Below, one piece after another: positions 23,095 through 30,960 of a DNA stretch of 37,293 nt; position 1 is the stretch's first letter, and every line of letters begins with the position of its first letter. Source of the stretch: an archaeon (GTDB lineage Archaea; Thermoproteota; Nitrososphaeria; Nitrososphaerales; UBA183); NCBI GenBank assembly GCA_021786335.1, contig JAJYNM010000053.1:1-37293 (forward strand), written 5' to 3'. The position numbers were made by a program, and so were the translations under genes. The notes under the pieces were generated by a model that worked only from the letters and a program-made list of their open reading frames with translations, was not told the origin of the DNA and ran no database searches.

Positions 23095-23403
23095 GTGAAG
23101 CGGCGCGGCGCGAAGGAGGAGGCGGCCTCCGTGGTGAAGGCGCTGACCGAGTCCGCGGTCAGCCTGTCCCACACCGACCCTGCCATGGCCAAGGCCCAGG
23201 CGGCCCTCGCCCGGAAGGTGAAGCTCAAGTTCAACGTACGCCTTGAGCCGCACCTCCGCTCCTTCACGTGCCACGGGTGCAAGGGCCTCCTCGTCCCCGG
23301 GGTCAACGCCAGGGTCCGCCTTGGCCACGGGAAGCTGACAGTGGTCCGGGTGACCTGCCTCGACTGCGGCCACGTAAATCGCAAAGTAGTGAAGGAAGCT
23401 TAA
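23095..23403 (+). CDS. rnp4: RNase P protein component 4 (Rpp21/Rpr2 family)
   Basis: Protein subunit of archaeal RNase P, which matures tRNA 5' ends. N-terminal helices (SVVKALTESAVSLSHTDPAM, then ARKVKLKFNVRLEPHLR) bind the Rpp29-type partner. The C-terminal zinc ribbon is complete: FTCHGCKGLLVPG and VTCLDCGHVNRK, with four cysteines. GTG 23095 start. A palindromic TATA-like GGTTAAGACC at 23065-23074 lies about 25 nt upstream, so the message is probably leaderless. Divergent from Nep1. The partner Rpp29 and the RNA are not in the window. Confidence 0.88.
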   Translation: MKRRGAKEEAASVVKALTESAVSLSHTDPAMAKAQAALARKVKLKFNVRLEPHLRSFTCHGCKGLLVPGVNARVRLGHGKLTVVRVTCLDCGHVNRKVVKEA

Positions 23404-23407
23404 ATAC
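23400..23407 (+). promoter_or_regulatory. TATA box for the S19e operon
   Basis: TTAAATAC overlaps the rnp4 stop codon. Transcription would begin near 23430, about 15 nt before ATG 23445. It probably drives the S19e-to-ftsY run. Confidence 0.55.
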
Positions 23408-23444
23408 CGTCTAGCAGGGCTCGAAATTCACCGCGTGAAACGTT

Positions 23445-23897
23445 ATGGTCAGTGCCCACGACGTCCCGTCAGGGAAGCTCATCTCCGCCCTAGCGGAGCA
23501 GATGAAGTCGCTCCCGTCAGTCCAGGAGCCCGACTGGGCGAAGTTCGTCAAGACAGGCTCCCACGCCGAGCGCCCCCCGACCAGCTCTGACTGGTGGTTC
23601 TCTAGGGCCGCTTCGCTGCTTCGGAAGGTATACCTCCACGGCCCGGTCGGGCTGAGCGACCTGGAGCGCACCTACGGCGGGAGCAAGGCGCTGCACTACT
23701 TCCCCAAGCACCACAGGGACGCCGGAGGTTCCTCTATCAGGGTCATATTGAGGCAGTTGGAGCAGGCAGAGCTGGTCTCCAAGACCCCCAAGGGGAGGGT
23801 CCTCACCTCCAAGGGGCGCGCCATGCTCGACAAGGTCAGCAACGAGCTCTTCACGGCTCTCAGCAAGGAGAACAAAACGCTCGAGAGGTACGCCTAG
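23445..23897 (+). CDS. rps19e: Ribosomal protein S19e
   Basis: Small-subunit protein specific to archaea and eukaryotes, needed for 40S/30S maturation. Winged-helix fold with family markers: VPSGKLISALAEQMKSL, EPDWAKFVKTGSHAERPPTS, SDWWFSRAASLLRKVYLHGP, VGLSDLERTYGG, and IRVILRQLEQAELVSKTPKG with RVLTSKGRAMLDKV. At 150 aa it has normal length. The stop is 2 nt before the PDCD5-type gene, so this is the head of an operon. Confidence 0.95.
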   Translation: MVSAHDVPSGKLISALAEQMKSLPSVQEPDWAKFVKTGSHAERPPTSSDWWFSRAASLLRKVYLHGPVGLSDLERTYGGSKALHYFPKHHRDAGGSSIRVILRQLEQAELVSKTPKGRVLTSKGRAMLDKVSNELFTALSKENKTLERYA

Positions 23898-23899
23898 AT

Positions 23900-24172
23900 A
23901 TGTCTGAGCAGCAGAAGCAGCCTGACAAGGACGCCGCGGAGCGGAAGATGATGAGGGAAGCGGCCCTGAGGATGGCCCTGACCTCCGACGCCAGGCAGCG
24001 CCTGGCCAACGTGAAGATGGTCAGGCCCGACCTCGCAGGCTCGATTGAAGAGTACGTCATCCAGCTGGCTTCGTCTGGGAAGCTCAGGAAGCCCGTCGAC
24101 GACGAGCAGGTCAAGCAGATGCTCGGCGCTCTGCAGGAGAAGAAGCGTGAGATCAAGATAAGGAGGATCTGA
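23900..24172 (+). CDS. PDCD5-family DNA-binding protein
   Basis: 90 aa, archaeal homologue of programmed cell death protein 5. Three-helix core: [20 protein letters not shown], then [20 protein letters not shown] and [20 protein letters not shown], ending in the conserved basic IKIRRI. Known archaeal members bind dsDNA weakly, and eukaryotic ones associate with the chaperonin CCT and a histone acetyltransferase; the archaeal role is unsettled. It is embedded between S19e and L39e with 1-2 nt spacing, an arrangement frequent in archaea. Confidence 0.92.
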   Translation: MSEQQKQPDKDAAERKMMREAALRMALTSDARQRLANVKMVRPDLAGSIEEYVIQLASSGKLRKPVDDEQVKQMLGALQEKKREIKIRRI

Positions 24173-24173
24173 G

Positions 24174-24332
24174 TTGGCAAGAGTGAAAGACACCTCGAAG
24201 AAGAACAGGCTCATCAAAGCCGGGAAGCAGGCACGCTCGGTCCCCACCTGGGTGATAGTCAGGACCAACCGGAAGGTCAGGTCAAACCCCAAGCGGAGGT
24301 ACTGGAGGCAGCGCAAGCTGAAGCTCAGGTGA
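24174..24332 (+). CDS. rpl39e: Ribosomal protein L39e
   Basis: 52-aa basic large-subunit protein lining the exit tunnel. The protein starts at TTG 24174, reads [20 protein letters not shown], and has the invariant core [20 protein letters not shown] followed by [11 protein letters not shown]. It begins one base after the PDCD5 stop and is followed by L31e 6 nt later. Confidence 0.95.
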   Translation: MARVKDTSKKNRLIKAGKQARSVPTWVIVRTNRKVRSNPKRRYWRQRKLKLR

Positions 24333-24338
24333 TCATGA

Positions 24339-24620
24339 GTGTCTGAAGAGCGGATGGAAGAGCTGACCCGGACCTACGTCGTCCCGCTGGGGGTCGTCTA
24401 CGAAGCCCCTCCCTACAGGCGGGCGAAGAAGGCGATAGCTGTCATAAGGGAGTTCGTGACGCGCCACATGAAGGCCAACCAAGTCAGCATAGACTCCGAG
24501 GTCAACGAACTGATCTGGGCCAGGGGGATCAAGCACCCTCCGCGGCGCATCACCCTGGAGATGGAGAGGGACGAGGACGGCGTAGTCACGGTCAGCCTCC
24601 CAGAGTCAGAAAAAGTGTGA
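24339..24620 (+). CDS. rpl31e: Ribosomal protein L31e
   Basis: 93-aa large-subunit protein near the exit tunnel. Family markers: TRTYVVPLGVVYEAPPYRRA, then KKAIAVIREFVTRHMKANQV, and VNELIWARGIKHPPRRITLE. GTG start. L39e-L31e-aIF6 is a conserved archaeal gene string, which supports the assignments of all three. Confidence 0.95.
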   Translation: MSEERMEELTRTYVVPLGVVYEAPPYRRAKKAIAVIREFVTRHMKANQVSIDSEVNELIWARGIKHPPRRITLEMERDEDGVVTVSLPESEKV

Positions 24621-24624
24621 CCCG

Positions 24625-25290
24625 ATGGGTCTCCACCTGATGGACATATACCGTAGCCCCAACATAGGGATCTTCCTGCGGGCGAACGACAGGTTCATGC
24701 TCGTCCCCAAGGGGCTGGCGCAGACGAAGGCGGACAGGCTCTGCGAGAACCTCCACGTCTCTGCCGTCCCCACCTCGATCGGGGAGTCGAGGCTGCTGGG
24801 GGCCCTCGCCTCCATGAACGGCAACGGCGTCCTTGTGTCAAGGCTTGCGGAAGACTTCGAGGTCAGGGAGATCAGGGACGGCACAGGCCTGAACGTCTCC
24901 CGCCTAGATTCCAAGCTGACCGCGGTGGGCAACCTGGTCGTCGCCAACGACAGAAGGGCGTTCGCCTCCCCGGCCCTGGACTCGAGGGCGCTGGCCCAGG
25001 TCAGGGACGTCCTGGGGACCGAGGTGACGCAGGGCGCCATAGGCGAATACTACCAGGTGGGCTCCCTGGCGGTGGCCACCAACCGCGGTGCCGCCGTGTA
25101 CGCGGGCCTTGACGAGGCAGAGGTCGCCCGTCTCGGGTCTGCGCTGGGGGTGGACGCCTATCCTACGTCTGTCAACAGCGGGGTCCCATATGTCTCCTCC
25201 GGACTGGTGGCCAATTCGGGTAACGCCATAGCCGGGAGCCAGACGACGGGGCCCGAGCTTGTGTTTATAACGCGGGCGCTGAGCGTTTGA
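24625..25290 (+). CDS. Translation initiation factor aIF6
   Basis: Anti-association factor that binds the large subunit at L14/L24e and blocks joining until assembly or initiation is complete. A five-fold pseudo-symmetric fold is visible as repeated units: NIGIFLRANDRFMLVP, SRLLGALASMNGNGVLVS, KLTAVGNLVVANDRRAFASP, QVGSLAVATNRGAAVYAGLD, and PYVSSGLVANSGNAIAGSQT with TGPELVFITRAL. At 221 aa it is full length. ATG 24625, 4 nt after L31e; the stop overlaps the longest prefoldin alpha frame. Confidence 0.95.
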   Translation: MGLHLMDIYRSPNIGIFLRANDRFMLVPKGLAQTKADRLCENLHVSAVPTSIGESRLLGALASMNGNGVLVSRLAEDFEVREIRDGTGLNVSRLDSKLTAVGNLVVANDRRAFASPALDSRALAQVRDVLGTEVTQGAIGEYYQVGSLAVATNRGAAVYAGLDEAEVARLGSALGVDAYPTSVNSGVPYVSSGLVANSGNAIAGSQTTGPELVFITRALSV

Positions 25291-25301
25291 AAACAATTGA
25301 G

Positions 25302-25733
25302 ATGAGCGAACAGTCCACTGCCGAAGACGCGGTCAACGCCCTCGTGGTCGAGCTGAGGGTTCTCGAAGGGACCTACAACGAACTCTCGGCGAGGCAGAAT
25401 CTCCTCGAACGGGCGATGCTCGAAGGTAGGGCAGCCCTAGACGCAATAAGGGGGCTGTCCGGCCAGTCCCCCGGCGAGGTGCTCACACAGGTCGGCGGAG
25501 GGATCATGCTCAGGTCCAGCCCCCCGGAGACGGAGCGGGTCCTGGTCAGCATCGGCGCCAACCTGGTGGTCGAAAAGCCCCGGGACGAGGCGGTGGCCAT
25601 CCTCGAAGAGAGGGGGAGGGAGATTGAAAAGACGCTCATCTCGCTGGTTAACCAGAGGAACGAGATAGCGCAGAGGTTGAACTCGGACAGGGAAGCCCTG
25701 AACAGCTTCATGGCCCGAAGCCAGCAAGGGTAG
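25302..25733 (+). CDS. pfdA: Prefoldin subunit alpha
   Basis: Subunit of the hexameric jellyfish-shaped chaperone that delivers unfolded proteins to the thermosome. N- and C-terminal coiled coils (NALVVELRVLEGTYNELSAR, then EERGREIEKTLISLVNQRNE with IAQRLNSDREAL) flank a beta-hairpin region (LTQVGGGIMLRSSPPETERV, LVSIGANLVVEKPRDEAVAI). ATG 25302 is used; a TTG at 25287 that overlaps the aIF6 stop would add five residues and is possible. The beta subunit is not in the window. ftsY follows at 4 nt. Confidence 0.92.
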   Translation: MSEQSTAEDAVNALVVELRVLEGTYNELSARQNLLERAMLEGRAALDAIRGLSGQSPGEVLTQVGGGIMLRSSPPETERVLVSIGANLVVEKPRDEAVAILEERGREIEKTLISLVNQRNEIAQRLNSDREALNSFMARSQQG

Positions 25734-25737
25734 CCCC

Positions 25738-26643
25738 TTGTTCGACCGGCTGAAGCAGGCTTTCTCTTCGATAGCCAGTGCGGTAAAGGAGAAGCAGCTC
25801 GGCGGCCAGGACCTCGACAAGGCTGTCTTCGACTTTCAGATTTCGTTGATCGAGAGCGACGTGGCCCAGACCGTCGCCGAGGCCCTCACCGAGGAGGTCC
25901 AGAAGAGCCTGGCAGGGATCAAGGTCGAACGCTCCGTCGACCCTGCGGAGGTGGTCGGGGAACGGCTCGCCGTCTCCCTGGAGGCGGCCTTCGCCAAGGC
26001 CGGGTCGGTCGACATCGTGTCCAACATCAGGGAAAAGGCGAAGGCGGGGGACCCATACGTCATCTTGTTCCTGGGGATCAACGGCACAGGCAAGACGACG
26101 ACCGTGGCAAAGTTCGCCAACCTCCTGAAGAAGGAAGGCCTCTCCGTCGTCTGTGCGGCCGGGGACACCCACAGGCCCGGCGCCATCGAGCAGCTGTCGG
26201 AGCACGCCGACAGGCTCTCCCTAAAGGTCGTCTCACAGCGATACGGGGCGGACCCCGCCGCAGTGGGCCGGGACGGAGTCCTCTATGCGAAGGCGCACCA
26301 CGTGGACTGCCTCCTAATCGACACCGCAGGGCGTATGCAGACCAACCAGAACCTGATGGAGGAGATGTCGAAGATTTGCAGGGTGGTCAAGCCTGATTTC
26401 CGCATATTCGTGGCGGACGCGCTGACCGGGAACGACGCCGTCTCGCAGGCCCAGCTCTTCAACCAGCACGTCGGCTTCGACGGAGCCATCCTGACCAAGG
26501 CCGACGCCGACGTCAGAGGCGGGGCCGCCCTTTCGATAGTCTACGTCACAGGGAAGCCTGTCCTCTTCCTGGGGGTAGGCCAGGGGTACGACGACCTCGC
26601 CCCCTTCGACCCCAAGGCGTTCCTAGGGTCCTTGCTCGCCTAG
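25738..26643 (+). CDS. ftsY: Signal recognition particle receptor FtsY
   Basis: SRP receptor GTPase that docks ribosome-SRP complexes at the membrane translocon. The N domain is helical (residues 1-100); the G domain has G1 GINGTGKTTTVAKF, DTHRPGAIEQLSEHA, G3 DTAGRMQTN, G4 TKAD and the closing GGAALSIVYVTGKPVLFLGV. At 301 aa it has no long acidic N-terminal extension, as usual in archaea. TTG start at 25738. It is the last gene of the ribosomal/targeting operon, and its stop interleaves with the convergent nitrilase pseudogene. Confidence 0.95.
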   Translation: MFDRLKQAFSSIASAVKEKQLGGQDLDKAVFDFQISLIESDVAQTVAEALTEEVQKSLAGIKVERSVDPAEVVGERLAVSLEAAFAKAGSVDIVSNIREKAKAGDPYVILFLGINGTGKTTTVAKFANLLKKEGLSVVCAAGDTHRPGAIEQLSEHADRLSLKVVSQRYGADPAAVGRDGVLYAKAHHVDCLLIDTAGRMQTNQNLMEEMSKICRVVKPDFRIFVADALTGNDAVSQAQLFNQHVGFDGAILTKADADVRGGAALSIVYVTGKPVLFLGVGQGYDDLAPFDPKAFLGSLLA

Positions 26644-27345
26644 GTAGGTCCGAAGGAGTCCCTAGGGTATGTCCTCTTCGCCTCCAGCGCCTCTTCTCTC
26701 ACAACCTCGACGCTGACGAAAGGCTCATCCATGCCCGTCAGCCCCATGACCTCGCAGTCCGGGTCCACGGCCCACCTCATCCCTCCGAACTTCGCGTCCC
26801 GTCCGACCTGTCCGACGAGAGGCAGTAGGCGCCTGAGACGACGGCGGCCGTCCTCCCCCTGGCCAGCCATTTGTCTACGCCAAGCCCGTCGCCCCGTGGA
26901 CCATGACCGGCTCGGCCCCCTCCTTCCCGTACGCCCTCGCGTTCCACGGCGACCAGAGTTCGCTGCAGATCAGGAACCCAGCCCGCCACCCGCCCGCCCC
27001 GAAGCTTGAGACCCTTGCTCCATCACCTGCTGCACCATGCGGCCTCGTAGAACCTCGGCTGGTCCGGGGTGGCGCTTCCTTTGGTGGCCTGTCAGCCTCC
27101 ATCTTGCCTCCCAGGCGAACCCCTCGTTGAACCTCCTGCCGCCGGCTTCCACCGGCCTCGACCCGGCCACCATGGCCGCACCAAGCTCCTGGAGCCGCTC
27201 TCTCCAGCGCCTGTGCCCTTCCATCGACCCGTCCCAGACCGCTTGGCTGAACCTGCGGCCTGCGAAAATCTAGCTTGCGAACGGCATCTCCGGGACAAGG
27301 ACCAGCCCGCCCGCCTCGCGCTCTGTCAGGCCAAGTCTTCGCCCA
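26640..27345 (-). pseudogene. Carbon-nitrogen hydrolase (nitrilase superfamily), multiply broken
   Basis: Recognisable in pieces on the minus strand, in family order. LVLVPEMPF (catalytic Glu), then an in-frame TAG (27270-27272). The same frame resumes with SQAVWDGSMEGHRRWRERLQ, AAMVAGSRPVEAGGRRFNEG, and GHQRKRHPGPAE (catalytic Lys and second Glu). A shift leads to GFLICSELWSPWNARAYGKE (catalytic Cys). A second shift leads to KWLARGRTAAVVSGAYCLSS, and a third to FGGMRWAVDPDCEVMGLTGM to the TAG at 26640. The Glu-Lys-Cys triad is legible, but one nonsense and at least three frameshifts rule out a product. The N-terminal about 30 residues are missing, overlapped by the ACT-domain gene. Original substrate unknown. 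Confidence 0.75.
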
Positions 27346-28039
27346 GCCTCCTCCGCTCCTCGCTCACTAGCTCGGTCATCGCCTCGAACGCCCGGCTGGC
27401 GTCCTTCATCCCAACCACCATGATGGTGTCCGTGTAGCAGCTGACGGTGTCTTCGACGTTGACCTTCTTCCTGAACAGCTGGTTGTAGAGGGTGCTGACG
27501 CACCCAGGGGTGGTGACTATCTCCTCGGGGCTGTGGACCGTTATGGCCGCGCCCTCCTCGCCCTCGTCCAGTATCTCGGCGCTCCCCAGGGCTCGCCTGA
27601 CCATCCGGTGAAGCTTCTGGTCGAAGATGAGGGTGATGGAGGAGAGCGACTCCGACACCTGGATGAAATCCTCGTGGTTGGCCGCGAGCAGCGTCCCCAC
27701 GACCTGGAGGGTCCTCTTGGTCTTCTCGACGGACACCCTGGAAACGTGGGTCCTGACGTTGACCACGCTTCCCGCGATAACCCTGCTCACCTTGGGCGGG
27801 GCCGGGGGGTAGGCGCCGCGGAGCCGCTTGAGGGCCGTCGCCACCCCTACTTCGCTCACCCCCCTGGGCGTCTTCCCCGTCCTGGATGCGACCCTGGGGG
27901 CAAGGATCCTGGCCAGCGCGCTGAGGTTCGCGTAGCCCCCGGCGAGGGCGTCCTGGACGGAGAGGTTCGCGTCCACCTCGTCCCTGACCGCTTTCATGAC
28001 CGACGCCGCTTTGGCCAGTTTCGGGTCACGTTTGACCAA
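27326..28039 (-). CDS. ACT-domain regulator-like protein
   Basis: 237 aa. The N-terminal half is helical with a possible HTH-like region (NLSVQDALAGGYANLSALAR, GVSEVGVATALKRLRG), followed by NVRTHVSRVSVEKTKRTLQV. The C-terminal half holds an ACT-type domain: AITVHSPEEIVTTPGCVSTL, then YNQLFRKKVNVEDTVSCYTD and TIMVVGMKDASRAFEAMTEL. This resembles COG2150, predicted regulators of amino acid metabolism, and aspartokinase ACT domains. It is divergent from argG over one shared TATA region, so it may sense arginine, lysine or a precursor and act on this operon (inference). TTG start at 28039. Confidence 0.75.
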   Translation of the reverse strand: MVKRDPKLAKAASVMKAVRDEVDANLSVQDALAGGYANLSALARILAPRVASRTGKTPRGVSEVGVATALKRLRGAYPPAPPKVSRVIAGSVVNVRTHVSRVSVEKTKRTLQVVGTLLAANHEDFIQVSESLSSITLIFDQKLHRMVRRALGSAEILDEGEEGAAITVHSPEEIVTTPGCVSTLYNQLFRKKVNVEDTVSCYTDTIMVVGMKDASRAFEAMTELVSEERRRLGEDLA

Positions 28040-28062
28040 AACAACACTTTCCTGTCCAAAAT

Positions 28063-28071
28063 CTATAAAAG
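28063..28071. promoter_or_regulatory. Shared TATA region between the ACT-domain gene and the arginine operon
   Basis: CTATAAAAG reads as a TATA box rightward, about 31 nt before TTG 28099. Its complement CTTTTATAG reads leftward, about 28 nt before TTG 28039. Both genes would have near-leaderless transcripts. Only 59 bp separate the two start codons, so one bound protein could affect both. Confidence 0.6.
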
Positions 28072-28098
28072 CGTTCTCCAGGCCGTCGGCCCGTAAGT

Positions 28099-29343
28099 TT
28101 GCGCCGAACCGTCGCTCTCGCCTTCTCCGGCGGCCTTGACACCTCGGTGTGCGTCAAGTGGCTCCAGGAGAAGTACGACGCTGATGTCATCACAGTGACC
28201 CTCGATTTGGGCCAGAAGGACGACATGGGCGAAATAGAGAGGCGCTCGAGGCAGATCGGCGCCAGGGATCATTACACCATAGACGCCAGGGAGGAGTTCG
28301 TTCGCGACTACGTCTTCCCGTCTGTCAAGGCAAACGCCCTCTACGAAGGGAAGTATCCGCTCAGCACCGCCCTGGGCAGGCCACTCATCGGGAAGAAGCT
28401 GGTCGAGGTAGCCGAGAAGGAAGGGGCTACCGCCGTAGCCCACGGATGCACGGGCAAGGGGAACGACCAGGTCAGGATTGACGTCACCGTGAGGGCGATG
28501 AACCCAGCCCTGCAGGTCATAGCCCCCGTCCGCGAGTGGAACATGAGCAGGGACGAGGAGATAGCCTACGCCCAGGAACGCGGCCTCCCTGTCAAGCCAT
28601 CCAAGTCGATCTTCAGCGTCGACCAGAACATTTGGGGGAGGTCCGTGGAGAGCGGCCCCCTCGAGAACCCTGACACCGAGCCCCCAGAGGACGCGTTCGA
28701 ATGGACCGCCTCCCCAGAGGAGGCGCCGGACGAGCCCGGGTACCTAGAGCTCGGATTCCAGGAAGGGGTGCCCGTCAGGGTGGACGGGAGGGCGATGGAG
28801 CCCCTCGAGCTGGTCAGCCGGGTCAATGAAGTCGCCGGCGCCCACGGCGTGGGGAGGATCGACCACATCGAAGACAGGCTGGTTGGGATAAAGTCACGCG
28901 AAGTCTACGAGTGCCCGGCCGCCTCGGTGATCATAGAGGCCCACCGGGACCTTGAGAAGCTCGTCCTCACCCGCCACGAGCTCGCGTTCAAGGCTCAGGT
29001 CGAGAGGGAATGGGCCTGGCTGGTCTATTCAGGGCTCTGGCTGGAGCCTCTCCGCCCGGCGCTGGACCGCTTCATCGCTGCCACCCAGCACAGGGTGACC
29101 GGCTCTGTGAAGGTGAAGCTCTACAAAGGCGCCGCCCGGGTCGTCGGCAGGTCGTCTGACTACTCCATCTACGACGTCGGCCTGGCGACCTACGGCCGAG
29201 GCTCGACCTTCGACCAGATGAGCGCGGTCGGGTTCATAGAGCTGTGGGGGCTCCAGTCGAGGGTCGCCTCCGGGCTAGGCGCCCAATCCGGGGAAAAGGA
29301 AGAGAATGGACATCAGAGGAACAAGGCTAAGGAAGCCCAGTGA
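28099..29343 (+). CDS. argG: Argininosuccinate synthase
   Basis: Condenses citrulline and aspartate with ATP hydrolysis to AMP and PPi. N-terminal PP-loop: LAFSGGLDTSVCVKWLQEKY. Later markers: YEGKYPLSTALGRPLIGKKL, HGCTGKGNDQVRIDV, PSKSIFSVDQNIWGRSVESG and VTGSVKVKLYKGAARVVGRS. TTG start. The last about 15 codons (EKEENGHQRNKAKEAQ) overlap the start of argH by 38 bp and read like an extension rather than conserved protein. First gene of the operon, so end-product enzymes precede the LysW-pathway genes. Confidence 0.96.
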   Translation: MRRTVALAFSGGLDTSVCVKWLQEKYDADVITVTLDLGQKDDMGEIERRSRQIGARDHYTIDAREEFVRDYVFPSVKANALYEGKYPLSTALGRPLIGKKLVEVAEKEGATAVAHGCTGKGNDQVRIDVTVRAMNPALQVIAPVREWNMSRDEEIAYAQERGLPVKPSKSIFSVDQNIWGRSVESGPLENPDTEPPEDAFEWTASPEEAPDEPGYLELGFQEGVPVRVDGRAMEPLELVSRVNEVAGAHGVGRIDHIEDRLVGIKSREVYECPAASVIIEAHRDLEKLVLTRHELAFKAQVEREWAWLVYSGLWLEPLRPALDRFIAATQHRVTGSVKVKLYKGAARVVGRSSDYSIYDVGLATYGRGSTFDQMSAVGFIELWGLQSRVASGLGAQSGEKEENGHQRNKAKEAQ

Positions 29344-30790
29344 CGAGGCCCTCGCCTTCACCTCCTCTATGGCCGACGACGGGCGCATCGCCCGCCAGGT
29401 CATCTTGGTGAACATGGCCCACATGGCGGCCCTGGTCAGGGCGGGGGAGGTGGACCGCCGGGTAGGTGCGAAGTGCATGAGTTTCCTGGCCGGCGCGTCT
29501 CCCGAGATCCAGCCACGCGCGAAGTCCGAGGACTTCCACCAGCAGCTCGAGCAGGAGGCAGTCGACCTTCTCGGGGTGGAGACCGCCGGGTTCCTCAACT
29601 ACGGGAAGAGCAGGAACGACCAGGTCGCCACTGCCATACGCATGGAGCTGAGGGGGTCGATCCTTGTCCTGGTTGGTTCCATCTTGGAGCTGCAGGTGGC
29701 CCTGCTTGGGCAGGCGAAGAGGAACGGCGCAATGCTGGTGCCAGGATACACCCACCTCCAGAGGGCGCAGCCGACGACATTCGCCCACCACCTCTTCGCC
29801 CACTTCGACGCGCTCCAGCGCGACGTCGAGAGGGCTCTGCAGCTCTACCAGCGCGTCAACCAGTCCCCCATGGGGTCGGCAGCCATGGCAGGGACGTCCG
29901 TGAATGTCGACAGGAGGTACGTCGCAGGCCTCCTCGGGTTCTCCGGCCTGGTCAGGAACTCCATGGACGGCGTCTCTTCCAGGGACGTCGCGGTCGAGTC
30001 CCTCTCCTGCGCCACAATCACGGCACTTGACGCCAGCAGGCTGGCCGAGGAGCTGATACTGTGGAGCTCGTCTGAGTTCGGGTACATCGAGCTGTCCGAC
30101 GCCTACGCAGCGTCGAGCAGCATAATGCCTCAGAAGAAGAACGCCGTGGCAGCGGAGATGGCCCGGGCCAAGGCCGGGTCGGTCCTGGGGGGGCTGGTAG
30201 CCGCCTGCGCCATCCTGAAGGCGCTCCCTTACGCGTACAACCTCGACCTCCAGGAGGTCACCCCGCACCTCTGGCGAGCCTTGGACGACGTGACGAGCAC
30301 CGTCAGGGTACTGGCGGGGATGGTCGCTTCTGCCTCGCCCAACAAGGAGCGCCTCGCCTTGGCGGTTCGCGGAGACGGGTCGACGGCCGTGGGCCTCGCC
30401 AACCACCTTGTCAAGGGGCACGGCGTCTCCTTCCGCCAGGCTCACGCCGTGGTGGGGGAGCTCGTGCGCATCTCCGCAGAAACAGGCGCCCCCCTCCAGG
30501 AGGTGGCGGCGTCCAAGCTGGCGGGTGTCTCTGCGAGTCTAGGGAAGAAGGTCGCCATGGAAAGAGAGGCGATCGAAGGGATTCTCGACCCCGCCCGCTT
30601 CCTCGGGGAGGTCGCGACCGAGGGCGGGGCCAACCCGCGACTGATAGCGAAAGAGCTCAAGGCACGAGAGGACGACGTCACCTCCACGAGGTCGTCGCTC
30701 ACCGATCGGAAAGCCGCCCTGACGGCCGCCGAACGGAAACTGCATACGACTACCCTGGGCCTGGCCCGGGAGGTGAAACCAAGAGATTGA
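29306..30790 (+). CDS. argH: Argininosuccinate lyase
   Basis: Cleaves argininosuccinate to arginine and fumarate. Fumarase/aspartase superfamily. Markers: ALAFTSSMADDGRIARQVIL near the N-terminus, NYGKSRNDQVATAIRMELRG, GYTHLQRAQPTTFAHHLFAH (catalytic His), SSIMPQKKNAVAAEMARAKA (the flexible signature loop with the catalytic Ser), and LQEVTPHLWRALDDV. At 494 aa it is complete. The stop overlaps the lysW start as TTGA, indicating tight translational coupling. Confidence 0.96.
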   Translation: MDIRGTRLRKPSDEALAFTSSMADDGRIARQVILVNMAHMAALVRAGEVDRRVGAKCMSFLAGASPEIQPRAKSEDFHQQLEQEAVDLLGVETAGFLNYGKSRNDQVATAIRMELRGSILVLVGSILELQVALLGQAKRNGAMLVPGYTHLQRAQPTTFAHHLFAHFDALQRDVERALQLYQRVNQSPMGSAAMAGTSVNVDRRYVAGLLGFSGLVRNSMDGVSSRDVAVESLSCATITALDASRLAEELILWSSSEFGYIELSDAYAASSSIMPQKKNAVAAEMARAKAGSVLGGLVAACAILKALPYAYNLDLQEVTPHLWRALDDVTSTVRVLAGMVASASPNKERLALAVRGDGSTAVGLANHLVKGHGVSFRQAHAVVGELVRISAETGAPLQEVAASKLAGVSASLGKKVAMEREAIEGILDPARFLGEVATEGGANPRLIAKELKAREDDVTSTRSSLTDRKAALTAAERKLHTTTLGLAREVKPRD

Positions 30791-30960
30791 ACACAAGCTG
30801 CAACGAGTGCGGAGCCGATCTGGCTGTACCCGACGACGCCATAGTCGGGGAGTTGGTCTCGTGCAAGGACTGCTCGTCAGAGTACGAGGTGGCGGAGATA
30901 TCGAACGGCACCGCCCTGCTCAAGGCGGCCGAGAAGGTCGGAGAGGACTGGGGAGAATAG
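30787..30960 (+). CDS. lysW: LysW amino-group carrier protein
   Basis: 57-aa carrier whose C-terminal glutamate is the attachment point for glutamate (or alpha-aminoadipate) in LysW-dependent arginine/lysine synthesis. Four zinc cysteines are visible: C5 and C8 (TSCNECGA), C26 and C29 (VSCKDCSSEYEV). The tail ends in EDWGE, the diagnostic motif. TTG 30787 overlaps the argH stop. The next gene starts on the last base of its TAG. A short, acidic, globular carrier fits the family exactly. Confidence 0.95.
   Translation: MNTSCNECGADLAVPDDAIVGELVSCKDCSSEYEVAEISNGTALLKAAEKVGEDWGE

Noticed and set aside
23065..23373. N-terminal 103-codon extension of the Nep1 frame
   Set aside because: It is antisense to rnp4, unlike any Nep1 N-terminus; the family homology begins just after GTG 23064.
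27533..28096. Plus-strand ORF of 187 aa
   Set aside because: Antisense to the ACT-domain gene and crosses the divergent promoter; no motifs.
29327..30445. Minus-strand ORF of 372 aa
   Set aside because: Lies entirely antisense to argH; composition is that of a GC-rich shadow frame with no domain.
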